Source: Arthrobacter sp. StoSoilB5
GTDB lineage: Bacteria; Actinomycetota; Actinomycetes; Actinomycetales; Micrococcaceae
Assembly (NCBI RefSeq): GCF_019977235.1
Contig: NZ_AP024646.1
Span: 4,278,001-4,342,000, forward strand
Length of the DNA stretch: 64,000 bases
Direction of reading: 5' to 3'
Below are positions 43,591 through 51,684 of the stretch, piece by piece. Positions within the stretch are counted from its first letter, which is position 1. Each line of letters begins with the position of its first letter. The notes below the pieces were generated by a model, which ran no database searches, was not told where the DNA came from, and was given only the letters and a program-made list of their open reading frames with translations. The position numbers and the translations under genes were made by a program.

Positions 43591-44367
43591 ATGCCAGAAA
43601 CAAGCAAGCCCATCCGCGTCACCGTCTGGAGCGAAAACCGGCACGAGAAGCGGGATGAACTGGTCGCGCGCCTCTATCCCGAGGGAATGCACGGCGCTGT
43701 CAAGGCCGGCATCGAGGAGAACCTGGGTTCCGCCGTCGTGGTCCGTACCGCAACCCTGGACGAACCGGAACACGGCCTCACCGAGGACGTCCTCGCCAAC
43801 ACCGACGTTCTGACCTGGTGGGGGCACATGTCCCACGCAGACGTTGACGACGAGATCGTGGAACGCGTCCACCGCCACGTCCTCGCGGGAATGGGCCTGA
43901 TCGTGTTGCATTCCGGGCACTGGTCCAAGATCTTCACCAAGCTCATGGGCACCACCTGCACCCTGCGCTGGCGCTCCGAGCAGGACCGCGAACTCGTCTG
44001 GACCGTGGACCCCACCCACCCCATCGCGAAGGGCGTTCCGCACCCGATCGTGATCCCCGAGCAGGAAATGTACGGCGAATTCTTCGATATCCCCACGCCC
44101 GAGGAACTCGTGTTCATCAGCTCGTTCAGCGGCGGCGAAGTCTTCCGTTCCGGCTGCACGTTCCGGCGCGGCCACGGCAAGATCTTCTTCTTCAGCCCCG
44201 GCGACCAGGACTACCCGGTCTATCACCATAAAGACATCCGCAGGGTCATCGCCAACGCCGTGGAATGGGCCGTCACCGACCGCCCCGAACGCGCCGTACC
44301 GGAACTGCTCCGCTACGAGACCAACGATTTCTTCAACGGCAAGAGCTACCAAGGAGCCAACGCGTGA
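43591..44367 (+). CDS. thuA: ThuA-family protein (trehalose-utilisation type)
   Basis: The 258-residue ThuA fold protein ([62 protein letters not shown]) resembles class-I glutamine amidotransferases without their catalytic Cys. In rhizobia ThuA works with ThuB in trehalose or related disaccharide catabolism by a keto-sugar route. Its position between sugar permeases and a Gfo/Idh/MocA gene is the same arrangement. Confidence 0.88.
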   Translation: MPETSKPIRVTVWSENRHEKRDELVARLYPEGMHGAVKAGIEENLGSAVVVRTATLDEPEHGLTEDVLANTDVLTWWGHMSHADVDDEIVERVHRHVLAGMGLIVLHSGHWSKIFTKLMGTTCTLRWRSEQDRELVWTVDPTHPIAKGVPHPIVIPEQEMYGEFFDIPTPEELVFISSFSGGEVFRSGCTFRRGHGKIFFFSPGDQDYPVYHHKDIRRVIANAVEWAVTDRPERAVPELLRYETNDFFNGKSYQGANA

Positions 44368-45494
44368 GCACGCCTTTTGCCACAATTCCCGACGACGGCA
44401 CTCCCCTCCGCGTCGTAGTGGTCGGCGCCGGGGGCATGGGCCGCGCCTGGCTGCGGACCGTTGAGGAGTCACCGCTGGTGGAGCTCGCGGGCATCGTCGA
44501 CCTGGACCTCGCGACGGCTAACGAGGCGGCGGCGTCACTGGGCCGGCCCGAGCTCCCCGTAGGTGCCGGGACCGCCCACTTGGCGTCCGACGTCGGAGCT
44601 CAAGCGGTCATCAATGTCACCGTCCCTGCCGCTCACCATCCGGTGACCACCGAAGCGCTTGCCGCTGGCCTGCCAGTACTCGGAGAAAAGCCCGTGGCAT
44701 CCACGGTGGCCCAAGGCCTGTCCTTGGCCGCAGCCGCAGAACTCCACGGCCAGCTCTTCATGGTCAGCCAATCCCGCCGCTACAACCGGCAACTGTTTGA
44801 GGCCAAGCGCCAGGCAGCTTCCTTGGGGTCAGTTGGCATTGTTTCAGCGGAATTCTTCAAGGCGCCGCACTTCGGCGGTTTCCGGGATGCCATGGACCAC
44901 CCGCTGTTGCTGGACATGGCCATCCATCAGTTCGACATGGCCCGGTTCCTGCTGGACGCCGATCCTGTTTCTGTCTTCTGCGAGGAGTACAACCCCTCCT
45001 GGAGCTGGTACCGCGGCGACGCCGGGGCTACTGCCATCTTTGAGATGACCGGCGGCGAGCGCTTTGTGTTCACGGGCAGCTGGTGCAGCCCGGGCCATGA
45101 GACTTCTTGGAATGCTTCGTGGCGGATCAGCGGCGAGCACGGCACGGTCTTGTGGGACGGGGACAATGAGCCAGTGTCCTCTGCGCCTGTTCCTCCGGGA
45201 TCCAGCGCTGGCGACCCGGGCCAGGAAATTGCTGGCTCCCTGCGAGACTTCGTATCTTCAGTCCGCACCGGAAGTATCCCGATGGGCCAGGTGCACCAGA
45301 ACATCATGAGCCTGGCCATGGTGGAGGCCGCCATCCTCAGTGCCTCGACCGGTGCCCGGGTATCGGTGGACGCCTTCCTAGAGGACTCGTACCAACAGGC
45401 CCTCCTGACCGAGCGGGACCCGGCCGTGCTGGAGGTCCTGAAGTCGTGGACGTCGGTCCGGAGTGCGCTTGCGGGCGAAAGCGTCCCGCTGTAA
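44364..45494 (+). CDS. Gfo/Idh/MocA-family NAD(P)-dependent sugar oxidoreductase
   Basis: The GTG at 44364 has AAGGAG upstream and overlaps the thuA stop by GTGA, giving 376 residues. A Rossmann fold starts [27 protein letters not shown] carries the conserved Lys, and [15 protein letters not shown] carries the catalytic-region His. It probably oxidises the imported sugar (ThuB-like role). It ends TAATG, overlapping the start of a truncated relative. Confidence 0.9.
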   Translation: MSTPFATIPDDGTPLRVVVVGAGGMGRAWLRTVEESPLVELAGIVDLDLATANEAAASLGRPELPVGAGTAHLASDVGAQAVINVTVPAAHHPVTTEALAAGLPVLGEKPVASTVAQGLSLAAAAELHGQLFMVSQSRRYNRQLFEAKRQAASLGSVGIVSAEFFKAPHFGGFRDAMDHPLLLDMAIHQFDMARFLLDADPVSVFCEEYNPSWSWYRGDAGATAIFEMTGGERFVFTGSWCSPGHETSWNASWRISGEHGTVLWDGDNEPVSSAPVPPGSSAGDPGQEIAGSLRDFVSSVRTGSIPMGQVHQNIMSLAMVEAAILSASTGARVSVDAFLEDSYQQALLTERDPAVLEVLKSWTSVRSALAGESVPL

Positions 45495-45643
45495 TGGGCT
45501 CCCGTCCGCTCCGTGTCGGCATGGTGGGCTATTCCTTCATGGGAGCCGCCCACTCGCACGCATGGAGGACCGCCCCGCGCTTCTTCGATCTTCCGCTTGC
45601 GCCGGAGTTGACCGCATTGGCGGGCAGGAACCCCGTTGCTGAC
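45494..45643 (+). pseudogene. Truncated second Gfo/Idh/MocA oxidoreductase
   Basis: The ATG at 45494 overlaps the previous TAA. About 47 residues match the family N-terminus (LRVGMVGYSFMGAAHSHAWRTAPRFF, then LAPELTALAGRN), after which homology stops at a very long hairpin. Full-length members are ~350-390 residues. The open frame runs on to 45946 but that part is antisense to the SGNH gene. The operon end was evidently replaced here. Confidence 0.75.
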
Positions 45644-45689
45644 CCGCTGTTTCGTTGTTGGCCGACAACGAAACAGCGGGTTGGCAACG
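45634..45689. terminator. Very long hairpin at the truncation point
   Basis: A 17-base perfect arm pair (42-58 with 65-81 of 456xx; core CCCGCTGTTTCGTTGT) is extended, past a 2-base mismatch, by CGTTGC/GCAACG. The loop is 6 bases. It lies 11 bases from the stop of the converging SGNH gene, so it may terminate both strands; it is also the breakpoint of the truncated oxidoreductase. Confidence 0.7.
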
Positions 45690-45699
45690 TGTTAGTGGT

Positions 45700-46605
45700 T
45701 TATCGTTTGGCGAGTTTCGTCAGCTGCACGGAGGAGAGCAGAGCGGACGCATACGCCTGGTGTCCGGCGCTGTTCGGATGGAAGTTCGCATCCAGGAGCG
45801 GCTGGGTGAGATCCAGGACGATCCATGGATTGGCTGAGTTGACCGCATGCCCGAGGAACCGCTTGGTCACATCGATGAACACTGCGTTGGTCCCGCTGCC
45901 TTCGACAGCCGCCGCGATGGTTGCATTAAGGGCATCAATGGCTTGATTCACGAGTATTTGGTTCTGGACTGGAACTATTGTTACCCCATTGATAACAATG
46001 TCGCCCTGGGACGGATCAAACAGGCGCGGATAGCCCAAAACAGCTATTGCAGCATCCGGTGCCGCCAGTTGAATGCCCTGATATGTGGCCTCCAGCCCGG
46101 TTTGAAGGGTACCAAGCTGCAGGTTTTGAATGATGCCCGTAACGGTGGCTGCGCAAAGCTGGGTATTGGGCGTGGAGCAGGCCTGTAAAGCGAGCAAACT
46201 GCCGGCATCCACGGCACCAGCTGTGATGCTGACCAGGTCGGCGCCAGCCAAGGCCTGCTGCCCGGCGAAGATCTGTTGGTCGATTGTTGGCGTCACAAAG
46301 TCGTAGAACGGGCTTGTCTGGCTCAGGACAGAACCGTGACACGCCAAATTAGCCACCAGGGTGACTTTTGGTGAGGCGTCCACAAGGTCGACGTAACCAC
46401 CAGGGCTTTGCCAGCAAGCAACGGGCGGCCTGCTCAAATCCCCGGCACCAGTCCCCGCCGTGTATGAATCGCCGAGTGCGACATACGAGACCGGTGGCGG
46501 CGGCGCGGCGGTCGCGGGGCTAGCCGTGAATCCTAAAGTGAGTGCCAAGGCGGCCAGCCCGCCCGCAAAAGCCAAGTGCCGGCGTCGTGCTCGATGAGTT
46601 GCCAT
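45700..46605 (-). CDS. Secreted SGNH/GDSL hydrolase (lipase/esterase)
   Basis: The 301-residue protein has a signal peptide with several arginines (MATHRARRRHLAFAGGLAAL, then ASPATAA). Catalytic Ser is in VALGDSYTAGTG; Asp and His are in LLDANFHPNSAGHQAY. Cys pairs (PVACWQS/LACHGS, LQACSTPNTQLCA) suggest disulfides as in Streptomyces secreted lipases. It hydrolyses extracellular esters or lipids. A GGGG ribosome site precedes the ATG. Confidence 0.9.
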   Translation of the reverse strand: MATHRARRRHLAFAGGLAALALTLGFTASPATAAPPPPVSYVALGDSYTAGTGAGDLSRPPVACWQSPGGYVDLVDASPKVTLVANLACHGSVLSQTSPFYDFVTPTIDQQIFAGQQALAGADLVSITAGAVDAGSLLALQACSTPNTQLCAATVTGIIQNLQLGTLQTGLEATYQGIQLAAPDAAIAVLGYPRLFDPSQGDIVINGVTIVPVQNQILVNQAIDALNATIAAAVEGSGTNAVFIDVTKRFLGHAVNSANPWIVLDLTQPLLDANFHPNSAGHQAYASALLSSVQLTKLAKR

Positions 46606-46760
46606 AATGTTTCCCCTTCATGCTGCTCTGTGGGGCTCCGATGATCCGCCAAAGGGATCACTTCGCGGCTCGCCCACCCGTCGGCCGCGTACGGGGCAAT
46701 GTGTTGGCAAGACTACGCCGGACAGGCAAGCAGGAGAAGACCTTGACGGCAACGCCGGGG

Positions 46761-47357
46761 CTACAGCCCGTACTTGGCCAGCCTGAACTCCAAACCGTTC
46801 CGCACAGCCGGCCATTCGTGCTCGAGGATGGAGAACACCACGGTGTCCCGAAGCACTCCATCCTTGGTGCGCGAGTGGTTCCGTAAAACGCCGTCCTGCT
46901 TGGCCCCGAGCCGGGCAATCGCGTCGCGGGACTGGTGGTTGAGCCAGTGCGTGCGGAACTCGACGGCGGGGCAGCCGAGTGTTTCAAAGGCGTGCCGAAG
47001 GAGCAACAGCTTGGAATCGGGGTTGGTGCCTGTGCCCTGCACGGACGCAGCATTCCACGTGGAGCCAATTTCGACACGCGGCGTGGCGGCGTCGATGTTC
47101 ATGTATGTCGTCATTCCGATGAGCTTGCCCGTGCTGTTGAGCCTGGTAGCGAAGGGCACCATGGAACCTTGCGTTTGCAGGCCCAGACGCCGCTCGATCT
47201 CCGCCGCCATGCCCTCCGGCGTGGGTACGGATGTGTACCAGAGCTTCCAGAGTTCGCCGTCCTTGGCCGCCTCCACCAAACCGTCGTGGTGATCTGGCTT
47301 CAAGGGTTCGAGGGTCACGAATTTGCCGGTCAGGATGATGGGTTCAATCGAGGTCAC
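46761..47357 (-). CDS. GNAT acetyltransferase
   Basis: The 198-residue protein (VTLEPLKPDHHDGLVEAAKDGELWKLWYTSVP, then EIGSTWNAASVQGTGTNPDSKLLLLRHAFETLGC, VEFRTHWLNHQSRDAIARLGAKQDGVLR) is a GNAT of the RimJ/L-like acetyltransferase_3 group. The acetyl-CoA loop is less canonical (VQGTGTN). Substrate unknown. The upstream 155 bases hold no gene. Confidence 0.87.
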   Translation of the reverse strand: MTSIEPIILTGKFVTLEPLKPDHHDGLVEAAKDGELWKLWYTSVPTPEGMAAEIERRLGLQTQGSMVPFATRLNSTGKLIGMTTYMNIDAATPRVEIGSTWNAASVQGTGTNPDSKLLLLRHAFETLGCPAVEFRTHWLNHQSRDAIARLGAKQDGVLRNHSRTKDGVLRDTVVFSILEHEWPAVRNGLEFRLAKYGL

Positions 47358-47384
47358 CCGGTTAGCCTAACCGGTACGCGATGG

Positions 47385-48248
47385 TCAGTCGGTCCAGTCG
47401 AAGAAGCCCTTGCCCGTCTTGCGGCCCAGTTCCCCGCGGGCAACTTTGTCCCGCAGGATCTGCGGCGGCGCGAAGCGGTCACCCAGCGTGGAATGCAGGT
47501 ATTCGGCGATACCCAGACGAACATCAAGACCCACGATGTCGGTGGTCTTGAGCGGCCCGGTGGGGTGCTTGTAGCCAAGGACCATGGCGGCGTCGATGTC
47601 CTCCGCTGATGCCACGCCCTCCTCAACCATGCGCATGGCCTCCAGGGCAATAGCGACGCCCAGCCGGGAAGAGGCAAAGCCGGGCGCGTCATTGACGACG
47701 ACGGCGGTCTTGCCAAGTGCCTCGGTCCAGTTCTTTGCCGCTTGGGCGAGTTCGGGGGAGGTTTCCTTGGCCAGCACCACTTCGATGAGGGTGGAGGCGG
47801 GCACCGGGTTAAAGAAGTGCAGGCCGACGAAGTTGGCTGGCCTGCGGAGTTCATTCGCCAAGCCCGTAACGGACAACGATGACGTGTTCGAGGCCAGGAA
47901 GGCATCCGCGGAAAGGTGGTCCTCCACCGCCTTCAACGCGGAGACCTTGAGGTCGTAATCCTCGGGCACGGCTTCTACCACCAGGCCGCAGTGGATGAAG
48001 GATTCGTAGTCCGTGGACGTACTGAAGCGGGCCATAACTTCTTCAGGGGTTTCGCTCAGGGTGCCGCGGGCAGCCGACTTGGCAAGGGCGTCGGCCACAC
48101 GGCCTTGGGCTCCGGCCGCTGCGTCATGATCCCGCTCCACCACGATGACCGTGGCGCCCTTGGTCAGGAACGCGTGTGCGATGCCTGCACCCATCCGGCC
48201 ACCGCCGAGGACTCCGACAACGTGTGGAATTGCGGGAACGGCTGTCAT
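47385..48248 (-). CDS. paaH: 3-hydroxyacyl-CoA dehydrogenase, phenylacetate pathway
   Basis: The 287-residue protein has an NAD-binding GVLGGGRMGAGIAHAFL at ~12, the catalytic region HFFNPVPASTLIEVV (His ~140) and NDAPGFASSRL. It oxidises 3-hydroxyadipyl-CoA to 3-oxoadipyl-CoA. It overlaps paaF by ATGA and follows paaJ-paaF in one operon with a PaaR-type box, which supports PaaH over a general fatty-acid enzyme. It is shorter than E. coli PaaH, which carries a duplicated C-terminal domain. Confidence 0.87.
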   Translation of the reverse strand: MTAVPAIPHVVGVLGGGRMGAGIAHAFLTKGATVIVVERDHDAAAGAQGRVADALAKSAARGTLSETPEEVMARFSTSTDYESFIHCGLVVEAVPEDYDLKVSALKAVEDHLSADAFLASNTSSLSVTGLANELRRPANFVGLHFFNPVPASTLIEVVLAKETSPELAQAAKNWTEALGKTAVVVNDAPGFASSRLGVAIALEAMRMVEEGVASAEDIDAAMVLGYKHPTGPLKTTDIVGLDVRLGIAEYLHSTLGDRFAPPQILRDKVARGELGRKTGKGFFDWTD

Positions 48249-49048
48249 TTCTGGGTCCTGTCTTCGATGGCAGTTGGAGCGGCGGGCTCTTTGGCGGCGG
48301 ATTTCTTGTCCAAGAACGCCTGCATCCTGTCGAACTTGGCCTGGGATTCGAAAAGGATCCCCTGCGCAAGAGTGTCGATCAACGGGTGTGCTTCCGCAGG
48401 AGCGTGGAAAACCGCTTTGGTAATCCGGACCGCCAGGGGGTCCTGGCGACCGATCCGGTCAGCCAGGTTATGCGCGGCCTCCATGAGCTCAGGGGCTTCG
48501 TGGATCTCAGTGATCAAGCTGATTCGCAGCGCTTCCTCGGCCCGCAACACGGCGCCGGCCAGGAGGATTTCCTTGGCTTTCGGCTCGCCCACGAGCTCCT
48601 TGAGCCGCCAGCTGGCGCCGGCAGCGGCGAGGATTCCCAAGCCTGTTTCGGGATTGCCAATCCGGACACTTGGGGTTCCAATACGGAAGTCTGCCGCGTA
48701 GGCGAGCTCCGCGCCGCCGCCCAGGCAATACCCGTCCAACGCAGCGATAACGGGCATGGGCAGCTTGGCGATGCGCACGAAGATGGTTGAGTTGATCCCC
48801 TGCAGTGCGTCGTCGCGGCGCCGTTCCCGGAGCTGTCCGATGTCGGCACCGGATGCGAAGACGCCGTCCGTGCCCGCAATGATCAACATTTTTGTGCTGC
48901 GCTCGAGTTCGGCACAGACAAGGTGCAGCTCGTCCACCATCTTCTGGTCGATCGCGTTGCGCACTTCGGGGCGGTTGAGAAGAACGGTGAGCCGGTCTTC
49001 GCGTTCCTCAAGGAGGAGGGTGCTGAAGTCTTCCTGGTTCAGTGCCAT
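48245..49048 (-). CDS. paaF: Enoyl-CoA hydratase (2,3-dehydroadipyl-CoA hydratase type)
   Basis: The 267-residue crotonase has FASGADIGQLRE (oxyanion hole), LDGYCLGGGAELAYAADF and IGNPETGLGILAAAGA, where the PE Glu matches the hydratase Glu. It starts one base after the paaJ stop and overlaps paaH. PaaF hydrates dehydroadipyl-CoA. The PaaF/PaaG split with the gene at 1857-2636 is by active-site residues and context. Confidence 0.82.
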   Translation of the reverse strand: MALNQEDFSTLLLEEREDRLTVLLNRPEVRNAIDQKMVDELHLVCAELERSTKMLIIAGTDGVFASGADIGQLRERRRDDALQGINSTIFVRIAKLPMPVIAALDGYCLGGGAELAYAADFRIGTPSVRIGNPETGLGILAAAGASWRLKELVGEPKAKEILLAGAVLRAEEALRISLITEIHEAPELMEAAHNLADRIGRQDPLAVRITKAVFHAPAEAHPLIDTLAQGILFESQAKFDRMQAFLDKKSAAKEPAAPTAIEDRTQK

Positions 49049-50275
49049 TTACACGCCTTCCAGCAGCATTGCGGTACCTTGCCCGACGCCGATGCACATC
49101 GTTGCAAGGCCGAGCCTGGGTCCATTGTTGCTGGCGAGTTCCCGTTCCATGCGACCCAGAAGGGTAATGGCGATACGCGAGCCGCTGGAACCCAGCGGGT
49201 GCCCCAGACTGATGGCACCGCCGTCGTTATTGACGATTTCCGGGTCCAATCCCAGGCGACGCATGCTCGCGAGCGACTGGGTTGCGAAAGCCTCGTTGAG
49301 CTCCACTGCACCGAGTTGGTCCACAGTGAGGCCGGTGCGGGCCAGGACCTTCTGCGTTGCAGGGACGGGTCCGATGCCCATGATCTCCGGCTCACAGCCC
49401 GCCGAAGCGCCATCGATGATGCGGGCGCGAGGCGTCAGGCCGAACCTCTTGATGGCCGCCTCGGAGGCGACGATGATGGCTGAGGCGCCGTCATTGAGGC
49501 TGGAGGAGTTGCCCGCAGTGACGACGGAGCCGCCGGGGACAACCGGCCGAAGCCCAGCCAGGACATCCATGGTGGTGCCTTCGCGGGGACCTTCATCCGT
49601 GTCCACCACGGTCTCGGATTTGCGCGTTTTGACCGTGACCGGAACGATCTCGTCCTTGAACCGGCCGCCTGCAATGGCCGCCAAAGCGAGTTCGTGCGAG
49701 CGGACAGCGAAAGCGTCTGCGTCCTCGCGGGAGATGTTGTCCACACGGCCCACTTCCTCGGCCGTTTCAGGCATGGAGTAGGTCATCTTGCCGTCCCGGG
49801 AGAGCTCGCCCTTGGTGAAGAGCGGGTTGGCGAAGCGCCAGCCGATGGACGTATCGAAGATCTGGCCCGGCTTGGCGAACGCAGTGGTGGGCTTCTCCTG
49901 CACCCAGGGGGCACGACTCATGGATTCGACTCCGCCGGCCACCACGATGTCCGCAGCGCCGGACTTGATCATCTGGCTGGCCATGATGATGGCGCTCAGA
50001 CCCGAGGCACAAAGCCTGTTGACGGTGATGCCCGGGATGTGGAGGGGAAGTCCGGCAAGGAGCGTGGCCATGCGGGCGACGTTGCGGTTTTCCTCGCCAG
50101 CGCCGTTGGCGTTGCCGAGGATGACCTCATCAATGGAGTCAGGATCGACGCCGGCACGCGCCACAGCTTCGCGGACCACCAGTGCGGCGAGGTCGTCAGG
50201 ACGGACGGAGGACAGTGCCCCGCCGTAACGACCAACCGGCGTCCGTGCGCCGCCAACAAGAAAAGCCTCGACCAT
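49049..50275 (-). CDS. paaJ: 3-oxoadipyl-CoA thiolase
   Basis: The ATG at 50275 follows GAAGGAT and gives 408 residues. The nucleophilic Cys is in VNRLCASGLSAI (~89), with HPLGSSG (His ~360) and CIGVGQGTAMLLE (Cys ~395). PaaJ/PcaF thiolases release succinyl-CoA and acetyl-CoA from 3-oxoadipyl-CoA. Operon leader of paaJFH; a paa-type operator and promoter lie upstream. A PcaF annotation is equally possible by sequence. Confidence 0.88.
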   Translation of the reverse strand: MVEAFLVGGARTPVGRYGGALSSVRPDDLAALVVREAVARAGVDPDSIDEVILGNANGAGEENRNVARMATLLAGLPLHIPGITVNRLCASGLSAIIMASQMIKSGAADIVVAGGVESMSRAPWVQEKPTTAFAKPGQIFDTSIGWRFANPLFTKGELSRDGKMTYSMPETAEEVGRVDNISREDADAFAVRSHELALAAIAGGRFKDEIVPVTVKTRKSETVVDTDEGPREGTTMDVLAGLRPVVPGGSVVTAGNSSSLNDGASAIIVASEAAIKRFGLTPRARIIDGASAGCEPEIMGIGPVPATQKVLARTGLTVDQLGAVELNEAFATQSLASMRRLGLDPEIVNNDGGAISLGHPLGSSGSRIAITLLGRMERELASNNGPRLGLATMCIGVGQGTAMLLEGV

Positions 50276-50320
50276 GAGAACATCCTTCGCGAAGTGAAAG
50301 GGATCGGTCCGGAATAATAT

Positions 50321-50368
50321 ACCGACCGTTCGTTCTATAAAGATTACACGGCCTGCCGTACGGGTCAA
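50321..50368 (-). promoter_or_regulatory. paaJ promoter with PaaR-type operator
   Basis: On the minus strand TTGACC (50368-50363), a 16-base spacer and TAATCT (50346-50341) form a promoter. The box at 50321-50342 (plus strand core ACCGACCGTTCG, as at paaA) abuts the -10. Confidence 0.72.
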
Positions 50369-50406
50369 CAGATGAAGCCACTTCCCCGCCCGGCCACGGC
50401 ACCGCG

Positions 50407-51063
50407 TCAGACCACCCGGATTCCCAAATGACCGGCCAACAAGGGGGCCATGAGACTCAACTGGTAATCGTCAATAACAACTCCGGCAAGCCCGGCCAAC
50501 CCGTTGATACCCCGGAACTCCGAGCTCCGCAGGTCCACGTCCTTGAGCTTGGCGCCGGTGACATCCAGGGTGCCGATAATGCAGTTCTTCAACGACACCC
50601 GGGTCCCGGTGCAACCGCCGAGATCGAGCTCGTTGATGATGCAATCGGAAATCTGGACGTCCATCAGCTTGGAGCCGCGCAGGTTTACGTAATCCAGCTT
50701 GCCGCCGTCAATCCGGACGGAACGCCAGGTGCCCTCATAGAGCTCGGCTGATCCCCACCTCGGGTTGCTGATCTCGACGTCCTGCCAGGAGCTCCGGGAG
50801 GCTGTGAAGACGGGCGCATACGGCTCCGTAAGGACGCACTCCCGGAACGTGGCGCCACGCAACTGGGCCTCGTTGAACGAGACGCCGGTGAACTCACACT
50901 CAATGAAGTCGGCACCGCTCAGTTCCTCCCCATCGGCAGACACGCGGGTAAACCTGATGCCGTCGTACCGTTCGCCGCGCTGGAAGTCCGGGGCGTCGTC
51001 GTCGCGCAGTTCTTCCAAGCGCACCGGTGAGATCTTGGGGGCTGCTACCTTCGCAGCCGCCAT
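50407..51063 (-). CDS. Pentapeptide-repeat protein
   Basis: In the 218-residue protein, residues ~50-195 are pentapeptide-like repeats (ADFIECEFTGVSFNEAQLRGATFRECVL, LDYVNLRGSKLMDVQISDCIINELDLGG, LDVTGAKLKDVDLRSSEFRG) forming a right-handed quadrilateral helix. Some such proteins protect gyrase; this one cannot be assigned. It overlaps the SRPBCC gene by ATGA. Confidence 0.85.
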   Translation of the reverse strand: MAAAKVAAPKISPVRLEELRDDDAPDFQRGERYDGIRFTRVSADGEELSGADFIECEFTGVSFNEAQLRGATFRECVLTEPYAPVFTASRSSWQDVEISNPRWGSAELYEGTWRSVRIDGGKLDYVNLRGSKLMDVQISDCIINELDLGGCTGTRVSLKNCIIGTLDVTGAKLKDVDLRSSEFRGINGLAGLAGVVIDDYQLSLMAPLLAGHLGIRVV

Positions 51064-51521
51064 CAGAGGGATTCCGCCTTTGCAGCGATCTCGGCAAGGT
51101 CCCTGCTGAGGGCTTTTCGAGTGATGCTCATGCCGATCTTCCCGAACAAGGCCATGGCGGCCTTACTAAGGAGCGTAGGTTTAACGACCTCGGCGCCGAA
51201 CGTCAGCGTGAGGTCCGTGCCGCCGTCGCGCTCTGCCAGATTGAAGCGCGTTGTGTAGTCCGCGCCGCCCTGGAGTGCTTTGACCGTGGTACTGCGGGGC
51301 GGGTCCGCCTCCGACACCCACATCTCCACGGTTTCCTGCCTGCCCATCATGGTACGGGTTTCCTTCCAGCGGGTGCCCTCGCCGTAGGGGCCCTCACTGA
51401 GCATCTGGATTGCGTTAATGCCAGAAAGGGTGCCGGCCGAGCCCGGAATGTCCGAGAGCACCGCCCAAACCTTCTCCGGGCTGGCGTTGATGTGCTGCGT
51501 CAGGGTGGTGGTGTGATCCAT
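51063..51521 (-). CDS. SRPBCC (START/polyketide cyclase-like) protein
   Basis: The 152-residue protein begins TTTLTQHINASPEKVWAVLSDIPGSAGTLSGI, followed by WKETRTMMGRQETVEMWVSE and a C-terminal helix, the SRPBCC helix-grip fold with a hydrophobic cavity. Ligand unknown. Translationally coupled to the pentapeptide gene. Confidence 0.85.
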   Translation of the reverse strand: MDHTTTLTQHINASPEKVWAVLSDIPGSAGTLSGINAIQMLSEGPYGEGTRWKETRTMMGRQETVEMWVSEADPPRSTTVKALQGGADYTTRFNLAERDGGTDLTLTFGAEVVKPTLLSKAAMALFGKIGMSITRKALSRDLAEIAAKAESL

Positions 51522-51630
51522 ACATCGAGCCTAGACCCGGGCACTGACACTCCCAACCGACTGGCGCTGCGGGGCCTGCTCTGCGCCCCATATGCGCCAA
51601 ATAGCACGACCATCGGGCCCCGCAGCGCGA

Positions 51631-51665
51631 ACGGCGGGCGCCCCCGAAAAGGAGGCACCCGCCGT
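51631..51665 (-). terminator. Hairpin after the amino-acid permease gene
   Basis: A 15-base stem (two G-T pairs) with a TTTTC loop on the minus strand; arm ACGGCGGGTGCCTCC. It lies 20 bases downstream of the permease stop. No T-run follows. Confidence 0.65.
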
Positions 51666-51684
51666 CGCGCGTTTGTGAAAAGGG

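Noticed and set aside
45644..45946. Continuation of the truncated oxidoreductase frame
   Set aside because: After the hairpin it is antisense to the SGNH hydrolase and no longer resembles the family.
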